From Halopseudomonas aestusnigri (lineage in GTDB: Bacteria > Pseudomonadota > Gammaproteobacteria > Pseudomonadales > Pseudomonadaceae): 64,000 bases of DNA. The notes under the pieces were generated by a model, which worked only from the letters and a program-made list of their open reading frames with translations, was not told the origin of the DNA and did not search any database. The DNA is taken from assembly GCF_002197985.1 (NCBI RefSeq), contig NZ_NBYK01000001.1, forward strand, positions 729,191-793,190, in the 5' to 3' direction. The translations under genes were made by a program, and so were the position numbers. Shown one piece after another: positions 1-8,558 of this stretch. How positions within the stretch are numbered: the stretch's first letter is position 1; each line of letters opens with the position of its first letter.

Positions 1-2
1 CT

Positions 3-24
3 GCGAAGCGCACAAGCGCTTCGC
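3..24. terminator. Hairpin, probable 3' end of the gene upstream of the window
   Basis: A perfect 9-bp inverted repeat (GCGAAGCGC / GCGCTTCGC) with an ACAA loop lies at the very edge. It has only a weak TTAACA tail. In Pseudomonas the gene before ihfB is usually rpsA, so this may end rpsA transcription; that gene is not visible here. Confidence 0.45.
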
Positions 25-104
25 TTAACAGGCTGTTCAAACCTAGTCAAGCATGGTACAACCTTGTAAAACGAGTCTACTCGCTTGATAAGAAAGGGAA
101 AACC

Positions 105-398
105 ATGACCAAGTCGGAGTTGATCGAGCGCATTGTCGAGCAGCAGGGGCAGCTGTCGGCGAAGGATGTCGAGTTGGCAATAAAAACCATGCTGGAGCAT
201 ATGTCCCAGGCGCTGGCTACCGGGGAACGTATCGAGATTCGCGGGTTTGGCAGCTTCTCACTGCATTACCGTGCGCCTCGGGTCGGTCGTAATCCGAAAA
301 CCGGGGACTCTGTCGAGTTGGACGGCAAGTTCGTTCCGCACTTCAAGCCGGGCAAGGAGTTACGTGACCGGGTTAACGAGTCGCTCGAAAACGCCTGA
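105..398 (+). CDS. ihfB: Integration host factor subunit beta
   Basis: This 97-residue protein is a DNA-bending, HU-family nucleoid protein that pairs with IhfA and shapes promoters, recombination sites and replication origins. The length fits the family. The first half holds the helical dimerisation part ([10 protein letters not shown] start). The DNA-clamping arm follows, with the conserved RNPKTG turn near residue 65 whose proline intercalates between base pairs. The ATG is preceded by AGGGA at a good distance. It is followed by lapA and lapB on the same strand, and the 69-bp gap to lapA may carry its own signals. Identification is firm. Confidence 0.97.
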   Translation: MTKSELIERIVEQQGQLSAKDVELAIKTMLEHMSQALATGERIEIRGFGSFSLHYRAPRVGRNPKTGDSVELDGKFVPHFKPGKELRDRVNESLENA

Positions 399-467
399 TC
401 CCATACCTCGCCGCCGACACCCTGGGTTATACTTCGCAAACACTCAACGGATGCGGAGTCGTCTCAC

Positions 468-767
468 ATGCTGTGGTTAAAGCGCGTGTTGCTGATCCTG
501 GTTTTCCTGCTGGTCGCACTGGCAACCATGGATTTCATGCTGGAAAATCAGCAAAGCATTTCGCTGCAGTTTCTCGAAATGCAGTCTCCTGCTCTTCCTC
601 TTTCCCTCTATGTTGTACTTTCGTTCATTCTCGGCAGTGTGCTGGGCATCTTCGTTGGCTGGCTGATCACCACGCGTCTGCGTTTGAAGCTGATGGTGCA
701 AAGCAATGAGCTCAATCGCTACCGCAAGGAAATAGACAAGCTGCGCACTCAGGCTGTCAAAGGCTGA
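468..767 (+). CDS. lapA: Lipopolysaccharide assembly protein LapA domain protein
   Basis: A 99-residue inner membrane protein of the LapA (DUF1049) family. It has two membrane spans, about residues 5-24 and 40-65, and a short cytoplasmic tail with a coiled-coil look (NELNRYRKEIDKLR). In enterobacteria LapA works with LapB in controlling LpxC turnover and so lipopolysaccharide synthesis. The stop codon lies four bases before lapB, which suggests translational coupling. GGAG sits upstream of the ATG. The family call rests on hydrophobic pattern, size and the lapB neighbour. Confidence 0.9.
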   Translation: MLWLKRVLLILVFLLVALATMDFMLENQQSISLQFLEMQSPALPLSLYVVLSFILGSVLGIFVGWLITTRLRLKLMVQSNELNRYRKEIDKLRTQAVKG

Positions 768-771
768 TCCC

Positions 772-1941
772 ATGCAGGAACTGATGTTCCTGGGCCTGTT
801 TGTGCTGGCCCTTGCCATAGGCTGGTTTCTGGGCCGCAGGGAGGCAATCAAGGTGGGCTTTATGCTCAAGCCTCACGGGAGCGCTGTCGATCGGCAGTAC
901 TTTATCGGCCTTAATTATCTCCTGAATGAGCAGCCGGACGAGGCGATAGAGACCTTTATTCGCGCCCTGGAGGTCAACCCGGAAACTGTCGAGACACATA
1001 TCGCTATTGGCAAGCTGTTTTGCCAGCGTGGTGATGTGGAGCGGGCGATCAAGGTGCATCAGAATCTGCTGGCGCGGCCCAATCTCACCGATCTGCAGGC
1101 GGACCGTGTCCAGCTTGAGTTGGCAAGGGACTATCTGGCCGTTGGCATGCACCAGCGTGCTGAACGCCTGCTTGAGGGGTTGGCCGATTCCAAGTCATCG
1201 CTGCGCGCCGAGGCGTTGGGTGATCTGGTTACGGTCTACGAGCAGCAGCATGAATGGCAGCAGGCTATTGCTATCGGGCGCAGATTGCTGCGTGAGCAGC
1301 CCTGCTTTGCCGTGACACTGGCGCAATATCACTGCGAGATGGCGGTTGTGGCCCTCGCCTCCAGAGAATTCGAGCAAGCACGCAGCTGGTTGCAGGCTGC
1401 CTTAAAGGTAGATGCCGGATGCGTTCGGGCGCTTATCCTGCTGGCAGAGCTGGAGGAGCGTTTGGGTAATCTCAAGGCGCTACCCGGGTTGCTGCGTCGA
1501 ATTGCTCTGGATTCTCCCGAGTTTGTGCCGGAGGTGCTGGCATTGGCGGAGCGCTGTGCGGATAATGGCGCGCTGAATTTGACCGAGTATCTGGATCAGG
1601 CGCTCGACCGGGCGGACTCGCCGCCGATCAGAATACTCCTGGCCCGTGCGCAGCACATGCGACGAGCTGAGGGCCGGGAAGCGGCAGAGGGATTCCTGCT
1701 TCAACACCTTGAGCGACAGCCCTCGCTGGGCGGTGTGCTGGGATTATTGAGACTGGGGGATGAGGGTGAGGCCGAGACCGGTGTGTCAGCCTCTCGACGT
1801 TTGCTGGAAACGCTTCAGCGCGCTCGGCCGCAATACCGCTGTGAGCACTGCGGTTTTTCCGGTATCAAGTTGCACTGGCAATGTCCAGGCTGCCAGCAAT
1901 GGTCTACGGTCAAGCCGCTGAAAGGTCATGAGCTGACCTGA
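772..1941 (+). CDS. lapB: Lipopolysaccharide assembly protein LapB (YciM)
   Basis: A 389-residue membrane-anchored TPR protein. LapB adjusts degradation of LpxC by FtsH and so balances lipopolysaccharide against phospholipid. One N-terminal membrane span (about residues 4-20) is followed by a basic GRREA segment, then a long array of TPR helices (for example around NYLLNEQPDEAIETF). The C-terminus holds a rubredoxin-like metal knuckle with two CxxC pairs, CEHC and CPGC, near residues 358-376. Size equals the E. coli protein. No strong ribosome site is seen before the ATG, consistent with coupling to lapA, four bases upstream. Confidence 0.95.
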   Translation: MQELMFLGLFVLALAIGWFLGRREAIKVGFMLKPHGSAVDRQYFIGLNYLLNEQPDEAIETFIRALEVNPETVETHIAIGKLFCQRGDVERAIKVHQNLLARPNLTDLQADRVQLELARDYLAVGMHQRAERLLEGLADSKSSLRAEALGDLVTVYEQQHEWQQAIAIGRRLLREQPCFAVTLAQYHCEMAVVALASREFEQARSWLQAALKVDAGCVRALILLAELEERLGNLKALPGLLRRIALDSPEFVPEVLALAERCADNGALNLTEYLDQALDRADSPPIRILLARAQHMRRAEGREAAEGFLLQHLERQPSLGGVLGLLRLGDEGEAETGVSASRRLLETLQRARPQYRCEHCGFSGIKLHWQCPGCQQWSTVKPLKGHELT

Positions 1942-1980
1942 TGTCTGCCGAAAAATGTTATTACCAACAGGAAATATGTT

Positions 1981-2676
1981 ATGCCGACTACCAGCCCTAT
2001 TATCGTTGCCCTTGATTTTCCTGAGGCGAATGCAGCCCTGGAGATGGCTAAGGCGCTGGACCCGGGAAAATGTCGCGTGAAGGTGGGCAAGGAGCTGTTC
2101 ACCAGTGCCGGTCCGGCCGTTGTCGAGTCGCTGCAGGATCAGGGGTTTGAGGTTTTTCTGGACCTCAAGTTTCATGATATCCCCAACACGACCGCCAGCG
2201 CCGTTCGCGCTGCCGCCGAGCTGGGGGTTTGGATGGTCAATGTTCATGCCAGCGGCGGTCGAAGGATGATGGAAGCCTGCCGCGATATTCTGGAGCGCCG
2301 CGGTGGCCAGCGGCCATTGCTGACAGCGGTGACCATTCTGACCAGCCTGGAGCAGGAAGACCTGCAGGAAGTCGGAGTCGATATTGAGCCGATGGTCCAG
2401 GTACAGCGTCTGGCACGCCTGACCCAGGACTGTGGTCTTGACGGTGTGGTCTGTTCAGCTCGTGAGGCGCGCGCGCTGCGCGGTGCACTGGGTGAGGACT
2501 TCCTGCTGGTAACGCCGGGCATCCGCCCGGCTGATAGTGCAGCTGACGATCAGAAGCGCATTGTGACGCCCGCTCAGGCGCTGGAAAATGGCAGCAGCTA
2601 TCTGGTCATCGGGAGACCGATTACCCGTGCCGATGAGCCGGGTGCCGCACTTGAGGCGATTTTGGCCACGCTCTGA
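1981..2676 (+). CDS. pyrF: Orotidine 5'-phosphate decarboxylase
   Basis: This 231-residue TIM-barrel enzyme makes UMP from OMP, the last step of de novo pyrimidine synthesis. The N-terminal strand IIVALDF and the catalytic [10 protein letters not shown] segment (near residues 61-70) with its Lys and Asp pair are present. So are the phosphate-binding TPGIRP and GRPITRA segments near the C-terminus. AGGAAA precedes the ATG. It follows lapB by 39 bp, the usual order in gamma-proteobacteria, and ends at a strong hairpin shared with the convergent dehydrogenase. Confidence 0.97.
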   Translation: MPTTSPIIVALDFPEANAALEMAKALDPGKCRVKVGKELFTSAGPAVVESLQDQGFEVFLDLKFHDIPNTTASAVRAAAELGVWMVNVHASGGRRMMEACRDILERRGGQRPLLTAVTILTSLEQEDLQEVGVDIEPMVQVQRLARLTQDCGLDGVVCSAREARALRGALGEDFLLVTPGIRPADSAADDQKRIVTPAQALENGSSYLVIGRPITRADEPGAALEAILATL

Positions 2677-2693
2677 GTGGCGGGGGTTGGACA

Positions 2694-2721
2694 ACAAAGG
2701 CCGGATTATTTCGGCCTTTGT
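2694..2721. terminator. Bidirectional terminator between pyrF and the alcohol dehydrogenase
   Basis: A perfect 10-bp stem, ACAAAGGCCG / CGGCCTTTGT, separated by eight bases, is followed by TCGTTTC. It lies between the convergent pyrF and dehydrogenase genes, 18 bp after the pyrF stop and just before the dehydrogenase stop. Confidence 0.75.
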
Positions 2722-2725
2722 CGTT

Positions 2726-3781
2726 TCAGGGCGTTATTGCGACTTTAAGTACGCCGTCCCGTTGGTGGCTGAACAGGTCGTAGGCCTCGACGATGTCATC
2801 CAGTGCAAAACGATGGGTGACCATGGGTGTCAGGTCTACTCGGCCGGAGGCGACCACCGCCATCAAGCGGCGCATGCGCTCCTTGCCTCCGGGGCAGAGC
2901 GTGGTAATGATCTTGTGATCTCCCAGGCCGGCGGCAAATGCATCGAGCGGCAGGGACAGTTTCCCCGAGTAGACTCCCAGGCTGGAAAGGGTACCACCGG
3001 GTTTCAGTGCGCGCAGACAGGATTCGAACGTCTGCTGGGTGCCCAGTGCTTCAATGGCAACGTCTACGCCCGCGCCACCGGTAATCTCCTGGATTCGCTG
3101 AAGCGGGTCTTGTTCCCGGAAGTTTATGGTGATGTCGGCACCGAGCTGGCGGGCGACCGCGAGCCGCTCGGGCACGCCATCAACGACGATGATGCGGGTT
3201 GCGCCCATCAGTTTTGCGCCAGCGGTTGCGCACAGGCCGATTGGTCCCTGGGCAAAAATCGCCACTGTATCGCCAATGCGGATATGACCACTCTCCGCTC
3301 CGCCAAAGCCGGTACTCATGATGTCCGGGCACATCAGCACCTGTTCGTCGCTCAGTCCGTCGGGTACGGGTGTGAGGTTGGCCTGGGCATTGGGGATGCG
3401 CACATACTCGGCCTGGCAGCCGTCGATACTGTTGCCCAGTTGCCAGCCACCCATGGCTTGCCCGCCACATTGGCTGGAATGCCCGTCAAGACACGGATGA
3501 CATTGGCCGCAGGGGGTGATGGCGCCGGCAATGACGCGCTGCCCGATCTCGTAAACGGTGACGGCGCTGCCCAGCTTTTCGATAATGCCTACGGGTTCGT
3601 GACCAACAATCAGGCCCGGTCGCACCGGATACTCACCCTTTAGAATATGGACATCGGTGCCGCAGATCGTCGTGGTGGTGACGCGGAGCAGGGCGTCGGT
3701 AGGCCCGATGTCAGGAATGGGGCGTTGCTGGAGTTCGATCTTGCCGGGTTCGACGAACACGGCGGCGCGCATGGTGCTCAT
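2726..3781 (-). CDS. Zinc-dependent alcohol dehydrogenase, medium-chain family
   Basis: A 351-residue member of the zinc medium-chain dehydrogenase/reductase family, related to Clostridium-type secondary alcohol dehydrogenases and Tdh-like enzymes. The catalytic zinc site is visible as CGTDVH near residue 40 and GHEPVG near residue 61. A structural zinc lobe with four cysteines (CGQCHPC then C) sits near residues 92-106. The nucleotide-binding fold begins near residue 165 (FAQGPIGLCA). Substrate and cofactor cannot be read from the sequence. The ATG is preceded by AGGAGG. The gene stands alone on the minus strand, convergent to pyrF. Confidence 0.88.
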   Translation of the reverse strand: MSTMRAAVFVEPGKIELQQRPIPDIGPTDALLRVTTTTICGTDVHILKGEYPVRPGLIVGHEPVGIIEKLGSAVTVYEIGQRVIAGAITPCGQCHPCLDGHSSQCGGQAMGGWQLGNSIDGCQAEYVRIPNAQANLTPVPDGLSDEQVLMCPDIMSTGFGGAESGHIRIGDTVAIFAQGPIGLCATAGAKLMGATRIIVVDGVPERLAVARQLGADITINFREQDPLQRIQEITGGAGVDVAIEALGTQQTFESCLRALKPGGTLSSLGVYSGKLSLPLDAFAAGLGDHKIITTLCPGGKERMRRLMAVVASGRVDLTPMVTHRFALDDIVEAYDLFSHQRDGVLKVAITP

Positions 3782-3907
3782 AATTCCTCCTTGACCAGGC
3801 AGTGAGGTGGAAATACGAGCATAGTCGATTGCGCGCGTGAGAGTTTGACCGGGATCAATTCAAGGCAAGCAGCACCTCTCGACGGTGCTGCAGGGGGAGG
3901 GCTTCAC

Positions 3908-4375
3908 TCAGCCGATCTGCGACTGCTGATAATTTTCCAGGCCGACAGCCTCAATCAGGCTCAGTTGGGTTTCCAGCCAGTCGACGTGCTCTTCTTCTGC
4001 TTCGAGAATGTCTTCGCAGACTTCACGGCTGCCGTAGTCGCCCGCGGTCTCGCAGAGCGCAATCGCTTCCTTCAGCGCTGGCAGAGCCTGCATCTGCAGT
4101 TTCAGATCGCAGTCGAGGATTTCCCTGGTGTTTTCGCCGATCTTCAGCTTGCCAAGGTCTTGCAGGTTGGGCAGGCCTTCCAGGAAGAGGATGCGCTTGA
4201 TCAGCCGATCCGCGTGCTTCATGACGTGAATTGACTCGTGGTATTCCTTGTCACCGAGCTTTTCCAGACCCCAGTCCTGCAGCATGCGGGCGTGCAGAAA
4301 GTACTGGTTGATAGCAATCAGTTCGAAACCGAGGACGGTGTTCAGGTGCTGGATGACTTTTTTGTCGCCTTTCAT
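3908..4375 (-). CDS. bfr: Bacterioferritin, subunit with altered ferroxidase site
   Basis: A 155-residue four-helix iron-storage subunit. The haem-ligand methionine M52 is present, as are ferroxidase ligands E18, H54, E127 and H130. However, position 51, normally Glu, is Val (HVMKH), and position 94, normally Glu, is Gln (KLQMQ). I checked both codons in the DNA. Such a subunit should bind haem but oxidise iron poorly, like the alpha-type subunits of mixed bacterioferritins in Neisseria and Pseudomonas putida. Its partner would be encoded elsewhere. bfd lies upstream on the same strand, and a Fur-like site lies between the two. Confidence 0.95.
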   Translation of the reverse strand: MKGDKKVIQHLNTVLGFELIAINQYFLHARMLQDWGLEKLGDKEYHESIHVMKHADRLIKRILFLEGLPNLQDLGKLKIGENTREILDCDLKLQMQALPALKEAIALCETAGDYGSREVCEDILEAEEEHVDWLETQLSLIEAVGLENYQQSQIG

Positions 4376-4460
4376 AGCGCTGCCCTCTGGACTGTTCAGT
4401 CTTGCAGTGTGGGCCGGCGCTAGCAGGTTGTCAAATCTAAGTGCTTGAAAAGAAAGGCGT

Positions 4461-4475
4461 TAAAAATGATTATCA
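4461..4475 (-). promoter_or_regulatory. Candidate Fur box upstream of bfr
   Basis: Read on the minus strand, TGATAATCATTTTTA matches the 7-1-7 Fur motif TGATAATnATTATCA at 12 of 14 positions. It lies about 86 bp before the bfr start, in the bfd-bfr gap. A further GATAATGAG word follows on the plus strand at about 4479-4487, so the site may be extended. Confidence 0.6.
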
Positions 4476-4495
4476 GGCGATAATGAGAGTCGCCA

Positions 4496-4705
4496 TCAGA
4501 CGGCGACGAATTGACCAGCGGCCATGCCTGCGCAGGCTTGGGCAGTAAGGCTTTCGTTCAGCAGCGATTTGCAGTCGCGCGCGCATTTGCCGCACTGCGT
4601 GCCCACATCAAGATCATTGCGCAGATCGCGCATCGAGCAGGCGCCGCCAGCGATAGCGTCCTTGATCTGGTTGTCGGTTACACCCTTGCAGAGACATACG
4701 TACAT
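4496..4705 (-). CDS. bfd: Bacterioferritin-associated ferredoxin
   Basis: A 69-residue [2Fe-2S] ferredoxin that docks on bacterioferritin and passes electrons to its haem to release stored iron under starvation. The four cluster cysteines are visible as CLC at residues 4-6 and CGKC at residues 38-41, in the order typical of Bfd. Length fits the family. The gene lies upstream of bfr on the same strand, 120 bp apart, with Fur-like sites before each gene. This arrangement fits separate control of iron release and storage. Confidence 0.95.
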   Translation of the reverse strand: MYVCLCKGVTDNQIKDAIAGGACSMRDLRNDLDVGTQCGKCARDCKSLLNESLTAQACAGMAAGQFVAV

Positions 4706-4756
4706 GCAATCACTCCTGAACAGCCATGGCTGACAATAAGTGCATGCTAATTCGAA

Positions 4757-4771
4757 TGAGAATGATTGTCA
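4757..4771 (-). promoter_or_regulatory. Fur box upstream of bfd
   Basis: The plus-strand string TGAGAATGATTGTCA matches the 7-1-7 Fur consensus at 12 of 14 positions, with symmetric changes. It lies about 50 bp before the bfd ATG, where a repressor would cover the promoter. Confidence 0.75.
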
Positions 4772-4878
4772 AAGGAAATAGCATCCATCTATCTGGCTGA
4801 TTGAGCGTGCTGGATGTCGCGCGATTGTGCCAGCGCGGTAGCGGCATGGCGGGCCCCAAGGCCCGCCTGCAGGGCAGA

Positions 4879-5364
4879 TCAGTCGAGAACGTCGTAGATG
4901 ATCGATTCAATAACGCCGGTGGTTACATCGGCGAGAACAACATCGCGGTCGATCTGTCGCCACTCATAGCCGTCGTAGTGGGGCAGTCTATCGGCCAAGC
5001 GCGGGTCCAGTTGCCTCGCTATGCCCGGAGGCAGGGGTTTGCCGCGTGCCAGGTTCTTGCGAATGCCCGGTGGCAGACTGCTGCCGCGTGTCACCAGATC
5101 GCGGTTATCCCGGAAGATGCGACGAATGACGTCTTCTTCAATACGGTCGTAGGGCCGACTGTAACGGTCCCGGTCCCGGTCTTCATAATGATCACGGTCA
5201 TGGTGTCGATCCCGATCTCGGTCGCGATCATCGCGGAACTGGCTCTGGTGCGGAGAGTGACCATTGTTGTCGTTGCCGCGCTCCTCCTGTCTGGCCTGGG
5301 TGGGAGTTGCGATGACCGCGGCGAGCAGGCCGGCAATCAGCATCGGCGTTATCTTAGGGTGCAT
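4879..5364 (-). CDS. CigR/RcnB-like exported protein
   Basis: A 161-residue protein with a signal peptide (MLIAGLLAAVIATPTQA, cleavage near residue 25). A strongly charged stretch of Asp-Arg pairs with histidines (RDRDRDRHHDRDHYEDRDRD) fills about residues 45-70. A C-terminal half with PPGI-R-K/Q-L repeats (SLPPGIRKNL, PLPPGIARQL) follows. This layout recalls RcnB / anti-virulence regulator CigR family proteins of the periplasm. The function is not known; metal or stress links for the family do not fix the role here. The gene sits alone between bfd and an MFS gene on the minus strand. Confidence 0.75.
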   Translation of the reverse strand: MHPKITPMLIAGLLAAVIATPTQARQEERGNDNNGHSPHQSQFRDDRDRDRDRHHDRDHYEDRDRDRYSRPYDRIEEDVIRRIFRDNRDLVTRGSSLPPGIRKNLARGKPLPPGIARQLDPRLADRLPHYDGYEWRQIDRDVVLADVTTGVIESIIYDVLD

Positions 5365-5427
5365 AGACCTTTCCTCAAGTCTGTTGTCATGAGCTTTGGA
5401 GCGCCAAACTGGCGTGGCGGTTCCCGG

Positions 5428-6606
5428 CTATTTACCCGCTTGCGGGGTCTTTGATGTCCAGATCAGACTCCAGAGCAGCGCGCCGGCACCAAGCCACAGG
5501 GTTTCCGGCAGCGCGCCGCCGCGACCCAGCCATTCGTGGGCCAGCCACGGGCCGATCAACTGAGTAACACTGTAGAGCGCAATCAGGGCGGCTGACAGTC
5601 TGGGGCCCTGATGCGGTTGCAGGCTGCGGCCCAGCCGCTGGGTCAGCAGCACTGCGCCGAGAAAGCTGCTGCCCATGAGCAGTGAGCAAAGTGCGATGCC
5701 CCATACGCCCGGCAGCAGCAAGGCAAAAACGACGCTGGCAAGCTGTGTTGCGTAATTGATCATCAGGGCTGGCTGGTCACCAAGGCGCTGTCCCAGATGA
5801 TTCCACAGCCAGGCTGCGGGCAAGGTCGTGCAGGCGACGATCAACCAGCTCTGGTGCACCATTGGATGAGCCTCGCCAAGCTGAATGCTGGCGATCATCG
5901 GCAGAAAGGTCATCGGCAAAATGTAGCCCAGACCGGCACCGGCATAGGCGAAGAACAGCGGCCGCGTTTGCTTGTCCAGTAGCGGGGAGCGGCCGCTGGC
6001 CGTTGGCGCAACAGATGGTGCTGGCTGGGCGCCAACCCGCAGACGCACGATGATCCAGCCGCCCCAGAGTGCCAGCGGAAGACTGAGCAGGGCTGCAGGC
6101 CACCAGCGTGCTGCCGCGGTCTGAGCGAACCCGGGCGGGTTGGCGAGTACGCCGGAAACCAGCAGCCCTGCACCGACCCCAAGGTATATCAGGCCGCTGA
6201 GGTTGATGCGCTGGCGCGCCGCCAACCACTCCATGACCAGTGCGGGGACCATGACAAAAATCAAACCGTTGCTCACGCCGTTGCCGAGCCGCAGCACAGA
6301 GATGCCGGTTGTTCGGTCGGTCAGTGCCAGACCAAGCAGGGTAAGGCAGTGCAAAGCCAAAGCCACAGGCACCGTGCGGGCAATCTGCGCCGGCTGGTGC
6401 CAGCGAATGGCGATCAGCGCACCAATCAGGTAGCCAATGTAGTTCCAGGTAGCCAGTGATGCCCCCTGGCTGGTGGTGAACTGACCGTCTCCCACAAGCA
6501 GTGGGAGCAAGGGGGTGAAGATAAATCGGCCGAGGCCATGTACCACCAGCAGCAGTATTGCAGCGGCGGCCACTGCCTGGAGGATGGATGGTGCGCGAGT
6601 CGGCAT
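5428..6606 (-). CDS. YbfB/YjiJ-family MFS transporter
   Basis: A 392-residue inner membrane protein with about twelve hydrophobic spans. The N-terminal pattern (LLVVHGLGRFIFTPLLPLL) and the motif GASLATWNYIGYLIGAL match the YbfB/YjiJ family of the major facilitator superfamily. The substrate is unknown. GGGAG precedes the ATG. The gene is divergent from the next MFS gene, with 362 bp between them that should hold both promoters. Confidence 0.85.
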   Translation of the reverse strand: MPTRAPSILQAVAAAAILLLVVHGLGRFIFTPLLPLLVGDGQFTTSQGASLATWNYIGYLIGALIAIRWHQPAQIARTVPVALALHCLTLLGLALTDRTTGISVLRLGNGVSNGLIFVMVPALVMEWLAARQRINLSGLIYLGVGAGLLVSGVLANPPGFAQTAAARWWPAALLSLPLALWGGWIIVRLRVGAQPAPSVAPTASGRSPLLDKQTRPLFFAYAGAGLGYILPMTFLPMIASIQLGEAHPMVHQSWLIVACTTLPAAWLWNHLGQRLGDQPALMINYATQLASVVFALLLPGVWGIALCSLLMGSSFLGAVLLTQRLGRSLQPHQGPRLSAALIALYSVTQLIGPWLAHEWLGRGGALPETLWLGAGALLWSLIWTSKTPQAGK

Positions 6607-6968
6607 CGGACAGCTCCCGATTCATGTTTGGAGGGGGCGGCATCTGGCTCTTCAGCAGAAGCTGGCTGCGCCATCAACACTGCGAATAGCCGATATACGC
6701 TTGACTGATGATGAGGCTGAAGTGGGGTTCTTGCTGCTGCAGGCCGCATGTGTTCTGGGTTTTGCGCTTTACGACGCGGCGGCAGCATAGCAGCGGCTGA
6801 AACAAATTGCATGAAGTTGGGTTGGGCCGCTGTGCTGGCAAGGGGTGCGACAGACACACTCTGCGATATAGAGTATACAAACGTACACCGGCACTCCCCA
6901 TGTCGGTGTGGGTGAGAAGACAAATATAAGAAAGCGGGCGATGCTCGCACGATTCTCTGGAGAGTGGC
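6607..6968. other. Intergenic region between two divergent MFS genes
   Basis: No convincing gene is seen in these 362 bp. Near the plus-strand gene there is an AT-richer stretch, GATATAGAGTATAC at about 6865-6878, that could serve as a promoter, followed by AAACGTACAC. Nothing else is distinctive. Confidence 0.5.
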
Positions 6969-8420
6969 ATGTCCCAGTCGAACACCGATGCAAATGGCGT
7001 TCTGAAACGCTCAACGATTCTGCTCCACGGGTCCATCGGCATGCCGCTGGCCATTATCGGCTACCCCCTGGTGGTCTACCTTCCCCCGTTCTACGCCCAG
7101 GAAGTGGGTCTGAACATGGCGCTGATGGCGCTGGTGCTGGTCATCGCTCGCCTGTCTGATGTGGTCACCGATCCGCTGATCGGTACCCTGAGTGATCGCT
7201 GGCGTACCCGCTTTGGCCGGCGCAAGCCCTGGCTGGTGATGGGGGTGCCGTTGATGCTGGTAGGAACGGTGATGATATTCATGCCCCCGGACGGTGCAGG
7301 AATTGGTCATCTATTGCTCTGGACGGTGTTGATGTACCTGGGCTGGACCATGGTGACCCTGCCATATGGCGCCTGGGGTGCGGAGCTGTCCAATCAGTAT
7401 CACCAGCGCAGTCGGGTGGTGGCCTCCCGTGAGGGGTTTGTGCTGATCGGGCTGTTTCTGGCGGCGCTGGCACCGGCGCTGGTGCAGGCGTTGGGCGCGC
7501 GTTATCAGGCAGGCCAGACTGACGGCTGGCTGATGGAAACGGCGGTACTGCTGTTTGGCAAGGATGGTGAACTGGGTATTGGCTACGGTCCGATTCTCGC
7601 CGTCATGGCCTGGATGCTTCTGATTCTGCTGCCGTTAACCGTGTTCTGGGTCGTGGGTGCGGTCAAGGAAGCGCCCCCACAATCGGCGCAGCGGACCGAT
7701 TGGAAGAAGGGCCTGCGGGTCATGAAGAACAACGGCCCGTTCAAGCGAATGATTCTGATGCTGCTGGTTGTGGTTACCGGCGAAGCGTTCCGCAATGCGC
7801 TGTCGGTATTTTTCATGCAGCACGTCATTCAGATTCAGGGCCAGATCGGTCTGATGTATCTGCTGTACTTTGGCATCGGCATTGTCGGCATTCCGTTCTG
7901 GCTGCATGTGGGCAAACGCATCGGCAAGCATCGTGCGTTCTGTGCCGCGCTGGCCATCTCCAGCACCAGTATCCTCGGCATGTTTTTCCTTGGGGCTGGG
8001 CAGCTGTTGCCCTTTGCCGTGCTGTTTGCGATCAAGGGCTTTTGCTTTGCCGCGTTCCAGTTCCTGCCGCTGTCGATGCTGGCCGATATTGTCGACCTGG
8101 ATACCGCCCGTAGCCGGGAGCATCGCACCGGCCTGTTCTTCGCCATCAGCGGCATGGCGCAGAAAGCGGCGATGGCGCTGGGCCTGGGCTTGTCGCTAGG
8201 CCTGCTGTCGCTGGTGGGCTTTGACGCCAAGGCTGTTGAGCACAGTGCCCATCAGTTGTTATCGCTGCGCGTGCTGTACATCCTCGGGCCGGTTCTGCTC
8301 TACATGACGGCGTTCTTCATCGCCTGGCGCTACCCGCTCACCGCCGCGCGGCAGGAGCGCATTCACGGCTGGGTTGTGCGCCGTGAGGCACGGCTGAGCG
8401 TGACGGCTGTCTCTCGCTGA
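6969..8420 (+). CDS. GPH-type MFS transporter (cation:sugar symporter-like)
   Basis: A 483-residue protein with about twelve membrane spans. It carries the family signature of glycoside-pentoside-hexuronide symporters: an early SDVVTDPLIGTLSDR segment (about residues 60-75) followed by RFGRRKPW, and a central PYGAWGAEL segment. Members move sugars or other small organic solutes with sodium or protons; the substrate here cannot be assigned. GGAGAG lies before the ATG. A strong hairpin without a T-run follows the gene. Confidence 0.85.
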   Translation: MSQSNTDANGVLKRSTILLHGSIGMPLAIIGYPLVVYLPPFYAQEVGLNMALMALVLVIARLSDVVTDPLIGTLSDRWRTRFGRRKPWLVMGVPLMLVGTVMIFMPPDGAGIGHLLLWTVLMYLGWTMVTLPYGAWGAELSNQYHQRSRVVASREGFVLIGLFLAALAPALVQALGARYQAGQTDGWLMETAVLLFGKDGELGIGYGPILAVMAWMLLILLPLTVFWVVGAVKEAPPQSAQRTDWKKGLRVMKNNGPFKRMILMLLVVVTGEAFRNALSVFFMQHVIQIQGQIGLMYLLYFGIGIVGIPFWLHVGKRIGKHRAFCAALAISSTSILGMFFLGAGQLLPFAVLFAIKGFCFAAFQFLPLSMLADIVDLDTARSREHRTGLFFAISGMAQKAAMALGLGLSLGLLSLVGFDAKAVEHSAHQLLSLRVLYILGPVLLYMTAFFIAWRYPLTAARQERIHGWVVRREARLSVTAVSR

Positions 8421-8438
8421 GCGGTCTGTTGGCGATTT

Positions 8439-8471
8439 TGTCGGCACATTCCGCGCGCGGATGTGCCGACA
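8439..8471. terminator. Strong hairpin after the GPH transporter gene
   Basis: An 11-bp perfect inverted repeat (TGTCGGCACAT / ATGTGCCGACA) encloses a further CCGC/GCGG pair. There is no T-run after it, so intrinsic termination would be weak. It could instead protect the mRNA 3' end. Confidence 0.5.
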
Positions 8472-8558
8472 TTGGGTATGCTGATGTCCTGAACAGGAAG
8501 CGGGTGGTGCCGGTATGCCACCCGAGTCGCACATCTGACCTGAAGGACGCGCAGGATC

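Noticed and set aside
2588-3643. A 351-codon plus-strand frame opposite the alcohol dehydrogenase
   Set aside because: It is a shadow of the dehydrogenase gene, which has clear zinc motifs and a ribosome site.
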